A stretch of DNA of 64,000 nucleotides from Paraburkholderia adhaesiva. Lineage in GTDB: Bacteria; Pseudomonadota; Gammaproteobacteria; Burkholderiales; Burkholderiaceae. Made by a program: the position numbers and the translations under genes. The notes below the pieces were generated by a model that made no database searches, had not been told where the DNA came from, and saw nothing but the letters and a program-made list of their open reading frames with translations. The DNA lies in NCBI RefSeq assembly GCF_021390575.1, contig NZ_JAJEJQ010000003.1, positions 798,001-862,000 on the forward strand, in the 5' to 3' direction. Shown here in pieces: positions 1 through 9,502 of the stretch (the stretch's first letter is position 1; the number at the start of each line of letters is the position of its first letter).

Positions 1-1
1 T

Positions 2-619
2 CTCGATCGTCCGGAGAAGGAGACCTTTTCCTTTTATGCCGCAAGTCTCGCCGGACACGACATCGAAGAGACCCAGCGTGGCGCGCTGCCGGCCCACGCG
101 CTACTCTCGGCCAACGCCCACCTGGTTCGCGAGGCCCGCAATCCGGACGCGCTGCGCGCCATGCTCGCGCATTACTTCGGTGTCCCGGTGCGTATCGAGG
201 AATTCGTGTTCCACTGGATCGAGCGCTCGACCCAGGACGCGAGCCGCTTTGGCGTGCCCACGACCGGCTCCACACTGGGCGTGAACGCCTTTCTCGGTGG
301 CATGGTTCCTGACCGCCAGGGCAAGTTCCGGATTGTGTTCGGGCCGCTCGATTTCGCGGATTACCTGCGCTTTACGCCTCGTGGCACAGACCTGATCAAG
401 CTCGTCGAATGGGTGAGGGCGTTTGTCGGGCGTGAACTGGTCTGGGAGCTTGAGCTGCAGATCAAGCCCGAGAGTGCACCGGTGGCCGTGATGGGTGGCC
501 CGCAACAACTGGGCTGGTCGTCCTGGCTTGGTCAGCCACCGGCGGACAAACCCATTACCGGCATGCTGTTCGAACCCGAGCATTACATGAAACAGCTCCA
601 GCAACGGAGGACGCCATGA
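2..619 (+). CDS. tssG: T6SS baseplate protein TssG, 3' part
   Basis: C-terminal ~205 residues of TssG, a wedge component of the T6SS baseplate in the cytoplasm. The frame is open from the window edge, so the N-terminus lies outside. Family features seen are the HYFGVPV segment, the 'DRQGKFRIVFGPL' block and a near-terminal 'QLGWSSWLG' motif, all typical of TssG C-termini. The stop overlaps the tssF start (ATGA), so the two are translationally coupled. The tssG-tssF order is the reverse of the commonest tssE-F-G order. Family assignment is confident. Confidence 0.9.
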   Translation, partial: LDRPEKETFSFYAASLAGHDIEETQRGALPAHALLSANAHLVREARNPDALRAMLAHYFGVPVRIEEFVFHWIERSTQDASRFGVPTTGSTLGVNAFLGGMVPDRQGKFRIVFGPLDFADYLRFTPRGTDLIKLVEWVRAFVGRELVWELELQIKPESAPVAVMGGPQQLGWSSWLGQPPADKPITGMLFEPEHYMKQLQQRRTP

Positions 620-2511
620 ATCCCGAACTGCTTGCCTACTACAACCGCGAATTGCGGTTCGCCACAGCCAGGGCGAAGGACTTCGCGCGTGGGCATGCGA
701 AGATCGCACGGCGTATGGGCATGCAGGCCGGAGAGATCGGCGACCCGTATGTGGAACGGCTGCTGCAGGGCTTCGCGTTTGCGACTGCGCATATGGAAAT
801 GCGCATTGACAGCGAGTTTCCGGAACTGATGCAGCCGCTGCTGCAGACCCTTTATCCGAACTATGCCTGTCCGATTCCAGCGATGGCCGTGGCCCGGCTA
901 TGGCCGGGCCACGGCAGTGGTCATGGAGGCCAACGCTTCCTGATACCGCGAGGCACGTCTTTTTTTGCCTGCAAGCCGCTCGGTAACGACACGATTTGCG
1001 AGTTTCGCAGCAGCCAGGATGTGGCGCTCTATCCGTTGACAGTCTCGCTTGCCCGCCTGACTGGTGTGCCCCCTGACATTCCATCACTGGGCCGTTACGT
1101 GCCGCCAGGTCGCCAGGTGCGCAGCGCCCTTCGTCTGCGTCTGGCCACCACCAACGGTACGCCCATCTCCAGTCTGGAAGATCTGGACCGGCTGCCAGTC
1201 TGTTTAACGGGAAACGAACGCACAGCCTCCCGGCTTTTTGAGCTGATTCACGCAAGCGGCGTAGCGACCATCGTGGGGGCGCCTGAGCAGTTCGCGACCC
1301 ATCCGTTTCATGCGGTCACGGCCAATGCGGTCGTCCATGAAGGGCTGGCGCCCGACCAGAGCCTGCTACCCGCGGCGCCGGGACAGTTTCATGGGCATAC
1401 GCTCCTGCAGGAGTACTTTGCGTGCGCCCCCCGATTCTGGTTTTTTGCGCTGACGGGACTGGCAGCAGGATTGAAGGCGATCGACGGCACCGAGGTGGAG
1501 ATCGTGATCCTGCTCGAGCGCGAGCTGGAGTCCTATGCGGACCGGGTGGACGCCTCGCATTTCGGTTTGTTCGCCACCCCCGTCATCAACCTTTTTCCGA
1601 AACTCACACGGCGCCTGAAACTGGAACCCGGCCAGCGCGAGCATGAGATCGTGGTGGAGCCTGCTGCGCCGACGGATTACGGGATCCATTCGATCCAGGT
1701 GGCATTCGGCCAGCAGTCGGAAGACTCCGACGATGAACCCATCTGGCCGCTCTACCAGCGCCTGAGTCACGATGAAACGCAAGACCGACGCTACTTTGCC
1801 TTGCGCCGGGACCTGAGCGTGCCAGCCGACGATGGTCGTCAATACGAGACACGCCGGTCTTTTACGGAGACGAAGACCTGGCTATCACTGGTAGATGGAA
1901 ACGGGCAACCCCTTCAGAGCGATATCCAGTATCTGACGGCTGAGGCATGGGTCACCAACCGGGACCTGCCCGGCATGATGACGCCGGACGGTCGAAAGGA
2001 CCTCAAGATGCAGGGCTCCGTGCCCCTCGCCGGTATCGGCTTCGTGCGTGCCCCGAGTGTGCCCAGGCCGCCGCTCGCGCAGGGGACAGTGGCCTGGCAA
2101 TTATTTAGCCAGCTCACACCCAGTGATGCGATGTTCGATGATGACACCGCGGACGCACCCGATGCACTACCGGGTGAAGGGCTGCGCCGGCGGCTACGGC
2201 TTTTTCTGAGCCGGGAGGCCGTCGCGCACCGGCAGCAGGTTGAGGGGCTCATCGGCGCAACGGCAACCCCGGTCAACGGCCTGATGCCAGGTAACCGTGG
2301 GCCAGCGTTCGGGCGCGGAATCGAATGTGAACTGACGTTTGATGAAGCCGGGTTTGACGGGATCAGTCCTTATACGCTGGGACTGGCGCTGGAGCATTAC
2401 GTGGCCCGCCACGTGTCGATGCATTCGTTCACGCGCACGGTACTGCGCTCAAAGCAGCGCGGTCTGATCGCGACGTGGCCAGCGCGTGCGGGTACGCGCA
2501 ACGTGGCGTGA
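616..2511 (+). CDS. tssF: T6SS baseplate protein TssF
   Basis: 631-residue TssF (VasA/ImpG family), the other wedge subunit that pairs with TssG under the VgrG spike. The N-terminus (ELLAYYNRELRF, then HAKIARRMGM and 'PYVERLLQGFAF') is the TssF signature, followed by 'FPELMQPLLQTLYPNY'. Length fits the family (about 590-640). The start ATG overlaps the tssG stop. It is followed by a 72-bp gap and vgrG on the same strand, consistent with one transcription unit. Confidence 0.95.
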   Translation: MNPELLAYYNRELRFATARAKDFARGHAKIARRMGMQAGEIGDPYVERLLQGFAFATAHMEMRIDSEFPELMQPLLQTLYPNYACPIPAMAVARLWPGHGSGHGGQRFLIPRGTSFFACKPLGNDTICEFRSSQDVALYPLTVSLARLTGVPPDIPSLGRYVPPGRQVRSALRLRLATTNGTPISSLEDLDRLPVCLTGNERTASRLFELIHASGVATIVGAPEQFATHPFHAVTANAVVHEGLAPDQSLLPAAPGQFHGHTLLQEYFACAPRFWFFALTGLAAGLKAIDGTEVEIVILLERELESYADRVDASHFGLFATPVINLFPKLTRRLKLEPGQREHEIVVEPAAPTDYGIHSIQVAFGQQSEDSDDEPIWPLYQRLSHDETQDRRYFALRRDLSVPADDGRQYETRRSFTETKTWLSLVDGNGQPLQSDIQYLTAEAWVTNRDLPGMMTPDGRKDLKMQGSVPLAGIGFVRAPSVPRPPLAQGTVAWQLFSQLTPSDAMFDDDTADAPDALPGEGLRRRLRLFLSREAVAHRQQVEGLIGATATPVNGLMPGNRGPAFGRGIECELTFDEAGFDGISPYTLGLALEHYVARHVSMHSFTRTVLRSKQRGLIATWPARAGTRNVA

Positions 2512-2583
2512 AGCGATGACATCATCAGGTATGCAGAATATCCATGGAATTATTTTCAAGGTAATCGCGAAGGAGAAAGGCGG

Positions 2584-5304
2584 ATGGACTGGTTAAGGCA
2601 ACCTCGCATACTGGAGCTCTCGGGGGCGGCACTGCCCGCCTGGCGTGACCTGCCGCTCTTTACGGTGTCGCGTGTCTCGGGCAAGGAAAAACTCGGCCAC
2701 CTGTACGACTACACGGTCGAAGTGGCGACGCTCGAAGACATGATGCTCGGCGTGCGCGAAGCGCAGTCACTGGTCGACGTCGACCAGCTCGTGGGCAAGG
2801 AAGTCACCGTGAGCATCGCCATCGAGGGGCGCGGTGACGGCTTTATCGGTATCGCAAACGTTGGCGCCGGTACGCGCACCATCACGGGACTGATTGTCTC
2901 GGCGCGCTGTGTCGGGGCAGACGACCGGCGCGCGTTTTACCAGTTCCGTATCCGCCCCTGGCTCTGGCTAGCGAGCCTGAAGATCGATTCACGCATCTAC
3001 CAGGACAAGACGGTTGTCGAGATCACCGATGCGATTCTGGAGAATTATCCGTACCCGTACGAGAAGCGCCTGAATGGTCCGGGCTTTGGCCGCGGCTATC
3101 CACGGCGAGACTACCAGCGTCAGGCATGGGAATCTGATTTCGCATTCCTGAACAGGCTATGGCAGGAATGGGGCATTTCTTTTTTTTACGAGGACAGCAC
3201 GCTGGTGCTGGTCGATTCGGTGGGCGGCTACAGGAAGCATGGCCCGGCCTATGCCACGCTGCGCTATCTCGCACCCGAAGGCCAGCGCATCGACGAGGAA
3301 CACGTCTCGCAGTTCGAGATCGCCCGCACGCTCACGACGGGCAAGGTCAGTGTCACCGACTACGACTACACGCGTTCGCGCGCGGATCTAGCCGCCAAAG
3401 ACCAGGATTTCCAGAAGCGCGCGTTCGATAACTACGAAGAGTACGCGTGGGGCGACTACTCGCAGCCACTGGCCGGCATGATGGGCATCGAGGGCGAACC
3501 CAACGATGCGTGGTTCGAAGGCGAGCACCTCGCCTGCGTGCGGCTCGAAGCGCACCGTGCGAAGAGCCTGCGCGGCAAGGGTAAAGGTAACCTGCGTGGC
3601 TTGATGACCGGGCACATCTTCCAGCTTGAGGGCTACCCGCAGAAGCTGGGTAATGCCGGGTATCTGGTCGTCTCCACACACATTGATATCCGCAACAACG
3701 ACACCTCGACCCAGGCACCGGGCTCGGCCGCGCACTATAGCTGCGAGACGCGCTTCACGGTGCAGCCGGCCAACTCGCCATTCCGGACCGCGCAGAAGGC
3801 CAGGAAGCCCCGCCTGCATAGCGAGATTGCCGTAATCACGGGCTATGACAATTCGCCCGTGTGGACAGACTCGTACGGGCGCACACGCCTGCAGTTCATC
3901 TGGGACCGGCAGGGCCAGATGAACCAGGATTCGAGCTGCTGGATCCGGGCGGTGTCGCCGTGGCAGGGGGAGAACTACGGCGCGATCTTCATTCCGAGGC
4001 CCGGCCAGGAGGTCGTGGTGGGCTACTACCACGGGGATCCGGACAAGCCCTATATCGCGGGGCGCCATGTGAACCAGTTCAACGAGCCGCCGTGGGTGCT
4101 GCCGCACAACGATGCGCTCTCGGGCTGGAGGAGCCAGTCGCTGGAGGGCCAGGGGTCGAACAGCGTGGTCACCGACGACACGCCGGGCAAGCTCCAGGTC
4201 CAGGTGTCGAGTGACCAGGCGAATTCGCGTCTCGTGCTCGGCAGTAACACCCACATCGACGGCAACCAGGGGCGCTCGCAGGCGCGCGGTGAAGGCTTCG
4301 AACTGGCGACCGAGGCGCACGGTGTGGCGCGTGCGAACCGCGGCATGCTGATCACCACCGAGACACGCGCGGGGGCGAGCGCACCGGTGAAGGACATGGG
4401 TGAGACGCTTGCTCGCCTGGATGATGCCCGTACGCTGCACGAGGACCTCACCGGAGCGGCCCAGGCCAACGGTGCCCAGGAGCCGGGCAGGGACCAGAAA
4501 GCCGTCACAGCGGCGATCAGGGCGCAAAACATGGCCCTTAAGGGGAAGGCGGGAAATGGCCAGTTTCCGGAATTCACACAGCCACACCTGACACTGGCGA
4601 GCCCGGCAGGCATTGAGACCACGACGGCGGGCAGTACTCACCTCGCGAGCGGCCAGCATCTTGCCGTGACGACTGGCGCCGATGTGGCCATGGCGGCGGG
4701 CGGCTCATTGTTTGGGACATTCGGCAACAAATTGCGCTTGACCGTCCAGAAGGCAGGAATGTGGCTTGTCGCAGTGTCTGGAAATATCGATCTACGCGCG
4801 CTGAAAGACAGCATCAATTTGCTGGCAAAACTCAACGTCACCGTGACTGCCGAGAAGATCATCATCAGCGCAACGCAGGAGATCGAAGTCCGGGGTGGCG
4901 GCAGTTTTACTCGATGGACCAACGGAAATATCTACAACGGCACGTCGGGCCAATTCGAAGTGCATTCAGCCGGGCGCCTGATGACCGGGCCGGATTCCGC
5001 CGCCCTGCCAACGCTACCCGAGTCGAAACCCGGTGAGCAGGAACTGCATTTCGCACTAGGCGCCTTGTCGAACGACGCAGCCCATCGCTATGTGGAGGAG
5101 CCTTACGAACTCTACAAAGGTAGCGAGAAGATCGATGAGGGCGTGACTGACGAGTATGGGCGAGTGGTGGTGAAAAACCATCAACCAGACACCAAGGCCT
5201 ATACGGTCAAGCTGTGCAACGGCGGGCAGTTCAATCTGATGGTAAAGGACGAGCTCGAGAACGACGCGGACCACCAGACCAATCGCGGCGAACGCACAGC
5301 CTGA
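2584..5304 (+). CDS. vgrG: T6SS spike protein VgrG with C-terminal extension
   Basis: 906-residue VgrG/TssI, the trimeric puncturing spike. Residues ~1-420 are the gp27-like base. The gp5-like OB fold lies around 425-500 (SYGRTRLQFIWDRQG, 'PRPGQEVVVGYYHGDPDKP'). A DUF2345-type beta-helix follows at ~600-800. A tail of ~90 residues (812-906) ends in a small beta-rich module (ELYKGSEKIDEGVTDEYGRV). In other VgrGs such transthyretin-like tails dock a specific effector, so this one probably recruits the phospholipase encoded 17 bp downstream (inference). An AAGGAG ribosome site precedes the ATG. A second copy of the tail module occurs at 9271-9465. Confidence 0.95.
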   Translation: MDWLRQPRILELSGAALPAWRDLPLFTVSRVSGKEKLGHLYDYTVEVATLEDMMLGVREAQSLVDVDQLVGKEVTVSIAIEGRGDGFIGIANVGAGTRTITGLIVSARCVGADDRRAFYQFRIRPWLWLASLKIDSRIYQDKTVVEITDAILENYPYPYEKRLNGPGFGRGYPRRDYQRQAWESDFAFLNRLWQEWGISFFYEDSTLVLVDSVGGYRKHGPAYATLRYLAPEGQRIDEEHVSQFEIARTLTTGKVSVTDYDYTRSRADLAAKDQDFQKRAFDNYEEYAWGDYSQPLAGMMGIEGEPNDAWFEGEHLACVRLEAHRAKSLRGKGKGNLRGLMTGHIFQLEGYPQKLGNAGYLVVSTHIDIRNNDTSTQAPGSAAHYSCETRFTVQPANSPFRTAQKARKPRLHSEIAVITGYDNSPVWTDSYGRTRLQFIWDRQGQMNQDSSCWIRAVSPWQGENYGAIFIPRPGQEVVVGYYHGDPDKPYIAGRHVNQFNEPPWVLPHNDALSGWRSQSLEGQGSNSVVTDDTPGKLQVQVSSDQANSRLVLGSNTHIDGNQGRSQARGEGFELATEAHGVARANRGMLITTETRAGASAPVKDMGETLARLDDARTLHEDLTGAAQANGAQEPGRDQKAVTAAIRAQNMALKGKAGNGQFPEFTQPHLTLASPAGIETTTAGSTHLASGQHLAVTTGADVAMAAGGSLFGTFGNKLRLTVQKAGMWLVAVSGNIDLRALKDSINLLAKLNVTVTAEKIIISATQEIEVRGGGSFTRWTNGNIYNGTSGQFEVHSAGRLMTGPDSAALPTLPESKPGEQELHFALGALSNDAAHRYVEEPYELYKGSEKIDEGVTDEYGRVVVKNHQPDTKAYTVKLCNGGQFNLMVKDELENDADHQTNRGERTA

Positions 5305-5321
5305 CTCTGGAGAAAATCAGC

Positions 5322-7415
5322 ATGACCAACCTGAAAACGCAGAATCCCGTTGATGTGGCGATTGCCGAGGCGGGGCGGCAGGCACAAGGCTCGGTGCAGT
5401 GGCTACTTGAAACACGTACTTGCAAAGATGCGCCGGAGACCACGCTGGGCAACCAGCTCGACTTCTTTATCTGCGGTGAGGACGGTTTCAGAGAGCTGTC
5501 CCGGGATCTGCTCAACGCGACAAGAACGGTAGATCTCGTCTGCTGGGGCTTTGATCCAGGCATGGAACTGGTCCGCAGCGCAGATAAATGGCATCCTGGA
5601 AAGACCTATGGCGATCTGCTGGAGCAAATCGCGAAGAAGGGCGTCAGGGTGCGGTTGCTGCTTTGGTACGATGACACCGGTTCGTTTGCGCAGAACAATA
5701 TGCCGGGCTATACAAACGAGCCCGTTTCGATGACGTTGCACCCGCAACAATACATCGCCCAGACGAAGGCCTGGGGGCTCGGTGATCCGTACGGCAATCC
5801 GGAGCGTCACCAGTATTGCAAGGAATGGTGGAGCAGAAATCTTCCCGGCGGACCGAATAAGGGAGTCGGAAAAGGAGAGAATCCGAATCTCCAGATCATG
5901 CCCAGGGGTATCAACCGGGACATAACGAGCAAGGATGTTGATGCGCTGCTAAAGCACTATCCTGAAGAAAAGGTTATGCCGAGCGATGAAAAGATTGGAG
6001 TGGAGCAAAGAATCATCGGTTCGGAATACGACCTACTGACCAAATGCACGACTCATCACCAGAAGCCCGTACTGATCGACTACAACTACAACAATGACGG
6101 CGGTAATCAGGCAGTTGGTTACGTGATGGGCCTGAATTCGGTCACGGACTTCTGGGATACGAAGAGCCATGAGATCGATACGACATCCCGGCGTGAAACG
6201 TCCGCATACCCAACTACCATGGGAGAAATCCAGCACGAGTATGAGAGTGACGTCCTCAATGCGACATTTTCTTACCAGGAATCCGCTCTTTCACGGGAGC
6301 TACAGGAAATCCATAGTGCCCAGTTCCGGTCGCTTCGTCCGTACCAGGACTATGCGTGCCGAATATGCGGACCGGCACTTAAACGGTTACACGAAAATTT
6401 CGAGGTTAGCTGGAATTATCTCGCGCATCGTTTTGCGCCACTCCTGCTGCCGGTAGCGGAGCACACCGTGGCAGGTCCGGCTAACCATCTGCCGCCACCG
6501 AAGCGGCAACCGGGAAGCGCAACGGGTCAGAACTGCAAGGTGCAGATCGTCCGGACGCAGCCCAGAGAGCAGGAAAAGACCATCAAGAAGCTGTATTTGC
6601 AGTCCACAAGCATTGCGCGCGACTACATTTATATCGAGAACCAGTATTTCTTCTATCCGGAGTTCGCCCAGCAACTGAAGATCGAGCGGCAAACGTTCTG
6701 CGACAAATGGGCAGCCCTGGCAAATAAACCGCTGATGGAGGTGCCGGCGCTGCATCTGTTCATTGTCATTCCCCATCCGGAGCGCGATCAAATGATCCCG
6801 CGTACTTTCGACACCGTGACCGAACTGGGGGCGAGCGACCAGATGCCCGGGCAGGCGAAATTAGCCGATGCAGGCAAGGCGAGCCATGACAACAAAGGCA
6901 GCCATCAGGACAAGAAGGGCAACAAGGTGCTGGACCGGGCCAGCGTGCAGGCGCTGCAAAAGACGCTCGGCCTGAAGGTCAGTGTGGCGCGCCTGTGCAC
7001 GAGTGGCGCGGTGAATGGAAACATGGCGTATCGCGAAATCTACATTCACTCGAAGCTGATGATCATCGACGATGTTTTTCTTACACTTGGTAGTGCGAAT
7101 ATTAATCAGCGTAGCATGTCGGCGGACAGTGAAATCAATATTGCGGTGAATGGAGCGGTCTGGCCCGAGGAGCAGCGCAGGGAGGTATTCAAGCTGCATT
7201 CCGGCAATACGATTAGCGGGGATGGTGGACGTAGAGAGATGCCGCAGGTATATAAGGATTGGAACAAACTGGCGAACATTAACTACCAAACGTGGAAAAC
7301 GGGCGAAATAAACCTTACCGGGTTTCTTGTGAAATTCGAAGACATGCGCAAGACCGATGTCATGTATGCGTCGGTGACCGTGCCGTCGCTGGACTATCCG
7401 ACGGCGGTCGCATGA
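5322..7415 (+). CDS. Phospholipase D-type T6SS effector (Tle5-like), copy 1
   Basis: 697-residue PLD-superfamily protein with two HxK(x)4D catalytic motifs: H246-K248-D253 (HQKPVLID) and H576-K578-D583 (HSKLMIID), the second followed by 'GSANINQRS', as in Tle5/PldA-type T6SS lipases. Expected action is hydrolysis of phospholipids of a target cell after delivery. No signal peptide is seen, as expected for VgrG-carried cargo. The start at 5322 follows GGAGA and matches the N-terminus of the second copy. It sits directly after vgrG, and its stop overlaps the next gene (ATGA), which encodes the likely immunity protein. Family is seen; the effector role is inferred from context. Confidence 0.9.
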   Translation: MTNLKTQNPVDVAIAEAGRQAQGSVQWLLETRTCKDAPETTLGNQLDFFICGEDGFRELSRDLLNATRTVDLVCWGFDPGMELVRSADKWHPGKTYGDLLEQIAKKGVRVRLLLWYDDTGSFAQNNMPGYTNEPVSMTLHPQQYIAQTKAWGLGDPYGNPERHQYCKEWWSRNLPGGPNKGVGKGENPNLQIMPRGINRDITSKDVDALLKHYPEEKVMPSDEKIGVEQRIIGSEYDLLTKCTTHHQKPVLIDYNYNNDGGNQAVGYVMGLNSVTDFWDTKSHEIDTTSRRETSAYPTTMGEIQHEYESDVLNATFSYQESALSRELQEIHSAQFRSLRPYQDYACRICGPALKRLHENFEVSWNYLAHRFAPLLLPVAEHTVAGPANHLPPPKRQPGSATGQNCKVQIVRTQPREQEKTIKKLYLQSTSIARDYIYIENQYFFYPEFAQQLKIERQTFCDKWAALANKPLMEVPALHLFIVIPHPERDQMIPRTFDTVTELGASDQMPGQAKLADAGKASHDNKGSHQDKKGNKVLDRASVQALQKTLGLKVSVARLCTSGAVNGNMAYREIYIHSKLMIIDDVFLTLGSANINQRSMSADSEINIAVNGAVWPEEQRREVFKLHSGNTISGDGGRREMPQVYKDWNKLANINYQTWKTGEINLTGFLVKFEDMRKTDVMYASVTVPSLDYPTAVA

Positions 7416-9073
7416 GACTCGCCCGGACCCGATACCTGATCGGCCTGTGCCTGGCTCTTGTTGTGACACCGGCCGCTTTTGCCACCTCCCCCATTCAACA
7501 GTTGATCACTGCCATGTCCAGTTCCAGTCTGCCGCGCAATACGAAGTTGCCGCTGTTCAATCCGCATCGCAAGGATTTCACCTGCATGTACCAGGCCCAG
7601 CATCTGCCGCCCGTCGACCCGCAGGCCGAACTGTGGTTCCAGCAGGCGCTGGCGCTGGACGATCCGACTATCTACTACAAGAAACGGGACTGGAAGAAGA
7701 TCTACGAGCTTTATCAGCAGGCGGCGGAGCGTAATCACTGGCAGGCCATGCTGAATCTCGCCGCGCTGATCCTGAATACGGACTACCCGGTTCCGGAGCA
7801 TGACACGGAAGTGGCGATCCGGTGGGTGGAGAAGGCCATGCAGCTTGGCGTACCCGATGCGTGGGACATGATGGGCACCTACCACCAGCACGGGCTCGTC
7901 AAGGGCGGCGATGCGACCAGCGCCTATGCGTTTTTCCAGAAGGCGGCCGACATGGGCAGTCCGCGCGCGCAGGTATTTCTTGGCGAGGCCCTGGATGCCG
8001 GATGGGACAACCCGGGGAGCGGGTTCTGGGCTAACCAGCCCATCGGCCAGGCGATGCTGAAATGTGCGCTGGCCCAAGGCAATGGGGACGCAGCGGACCA
8101 GTTGAGCTTTGACTATGCCGGGACCGGTACTGCCAAAGGCGGTACGCCGGAAGGTAAGCGCCGCGCACTGGAAGTTTTACATGAGGGAGTAAAACTGGGC
8201 AGTGCAAAGGCTGCGAATGATCTAGCTTCTGAATTCCGTGGCTTCGCCTTGTCCACTGGTCGCAACATCGTGGGATATGCCGATGAAGCCCGCGCTGACC
8301 GCTACAGCAAGCTTGGCGACGCCCTGGAATTCTACGAGGGCCGCCTGAAACTGCCGAACCTCGACAAGGTGCTGCCGCTGCCGCCCGCGCGGCTGCCGAA
8401 ATGGAACGGCAATGTCCAGACGCTGATCGACGCGGCCAAGGCCGTCACGCCGCCCATCAAACTGGCCCCGGAGCAGCAGCGGCCCGGCCGGGCAGCGATT
8501 CCACTGGGCTATACGGTTCCTTCGCTCTCGCCGACCGCACGTACCCAGGCGGGCAACGAACCGGTGGCGGAAACGGGCTACTGGATTGCGCTGGACCGCA
8601 ATGCCGCGACGGCGGGCGGCTATACGCCGGCATTCGTTCGCGGTGGATACCCCGAGTACTACCGGGTCGGGGAACGATTCGAACCGCCGCCCGCCAACTG
8701 GATGACGGCAGAGCAGGTGCGCTGGCACTTCCTGGGCGAGGCCTACCGCAAGCCGCAGCCGCAGGAATACCTGCCGACGCTCGTCAAGGCGGGACTGATC
8801 CGGCAGCTTGAGGCCGAAGCCTCGCCGCCGCTGGTCTGCGCCGGTACCCGGCCGTGTCCACAGACCGGCATCTGGGAAGGGCGCGTGGCAGCGGACCATC
8901 CACTGTCCAAACTCTACAACCACTGGTATCGCCAGACGTTCGTCGAGCAAGGAAATGCGTTTCCCGATCCCCATGGTCAGGATCTGGACATTGCCGCGCG
9001 CGAGGTACGGTGGACGTGGCTAGGCAGTCCGAACGCACAGCGCGTGCCGGGCGTGTACGACATCGCACTTTGA
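7412..9073 (+). CDS. Exported Sel1-repeat protein, likely Tle5 immunity protein, copy 1
   Basis: 553 residues with an N-terminal signal peptide (hydrophobic stretch ~8-20, cleavage after AAFA). Sel1-type helical repeats cover ~75-290 (e.g. 'AIRWVEKAMQLGVPDAWDMM', 'SAYAFFQKAADMGSPRAQVF'). Periplasmic Sel1-repeat proteins are the known immunity partners of Tle5 phospholipases, so protection of the producer against the upstream effector is inferred. It is ~100 residues longer than the two paralogues at 11551 and 13078 because its C-terminal module is doubled: ETGYW...VRWHFLG and then QTGIW...VRWTWLG. Start overlaps the effector stop (ATGA). Confidence 0.85.
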   Translation: MRLARTRYLIGLCLALVVTPAAFATSPIQQLITAMSSSSLPRNTKLPLFNPHRKDFTCMYQAQHLPPVDPQAELWFQQALALDDPTIYYKKRDWKKIYELYQQAAERNHWQAMLNLAALILNTDYPVPEHDTEVAIRWVEKAMQLGVPDAWDMMGTYHQHGLVKGGDATSAYAFFQKAADMGSPRAQVFLGEALDAGWDNPGSGFWANQPIGQAMLKCALAQGNGDAADQLSFDYAGTGTAKGGTPEGKRRALEVLHEGVKLGSAKAANDLASEFRGFALSTGRNIVGYADEARADRYSKLGDALEFYEGRLKLPNLDKVLPLPPARLPKWNGNVQTLIDAAKAVTPPIKLAPEQQRPGRAAIPLGYTVPSLSPTARTQAGNEPVAETGYWIALDRNAATAGGYTPAFVRGGYPEYYRVGERFEPPPANWMTAEQVRWHFLGEAYRKPQPQEYLPTLVKAGLIRQLEAEASPPLVCAGTRPCPQTGIWEGRVAADHPLSKLYNHWYRQTFVEQGNAFPDPHGQDLDIAAREVRWTWLGSPNAQRVPGVYDIAL

Positions 9074-9120
9074 GATCATCGAGTGATAGTGTGGCACGGT
9101 GGTGGACGGATGGCCTGCCG

Positions 9121-9465
9121 GGAAATCTAGCTTCACTCGAAGCTGATGTTCATCGACGATATGTTCCTGACGCTTTGCAGTGCGAACCTGAACCAGTGCA
9201 GCATGTCGGCGGACAGTGAATTCTATATTACGGTGAATGGAGCGGGCTGGCCTACAGAACAGCGCGGGAAGGTAGCGAGAAGATCGATGAGGGCGTGACT
9301 GACGAGTATGGCCGAGTGGTGGTGAAAAGCCATCAGCCAGACACGAAAGCCTACACAGTCAAGCCGTGCAACGGCGGGCAGCTCAATCTGATGCTCAAGG
9401 ACGCACCGAATTCCGATCCGAACCATATCGACCAGCGCACACATCGCGGTGTACGCGCCACCTGA
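9121..9465 (+). pseudogene. Recombination scar: PLD effector fragment joined to VgrG tail fragment
   Basis: Bases ~9121-9270 match the effector gene around its second catalytic motif (compare 7035-7185) but carry stops and substitutions. At ~9271 the sequence switches to a copy of the last ~65 codons of vgrG (GSEKIDEGVTDEYGRVVVKS onward), open to a TGA at 9463-9465. No start or complete domain is present. The order effector-end then vgrG-end, placed before the second effector, is what unequal recombination between tandem units would leave. Confidence 0.85.
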
Positions 9466-9502
9466 TAGGCCAATCCTTTGATAAAAGTAAGGCATATTGA
9501 CC

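Noticed and set aside
3388..4659. 423-codon minus-strand open frame inside vgrG
   Set aside because: Shadow of vgrG coding.
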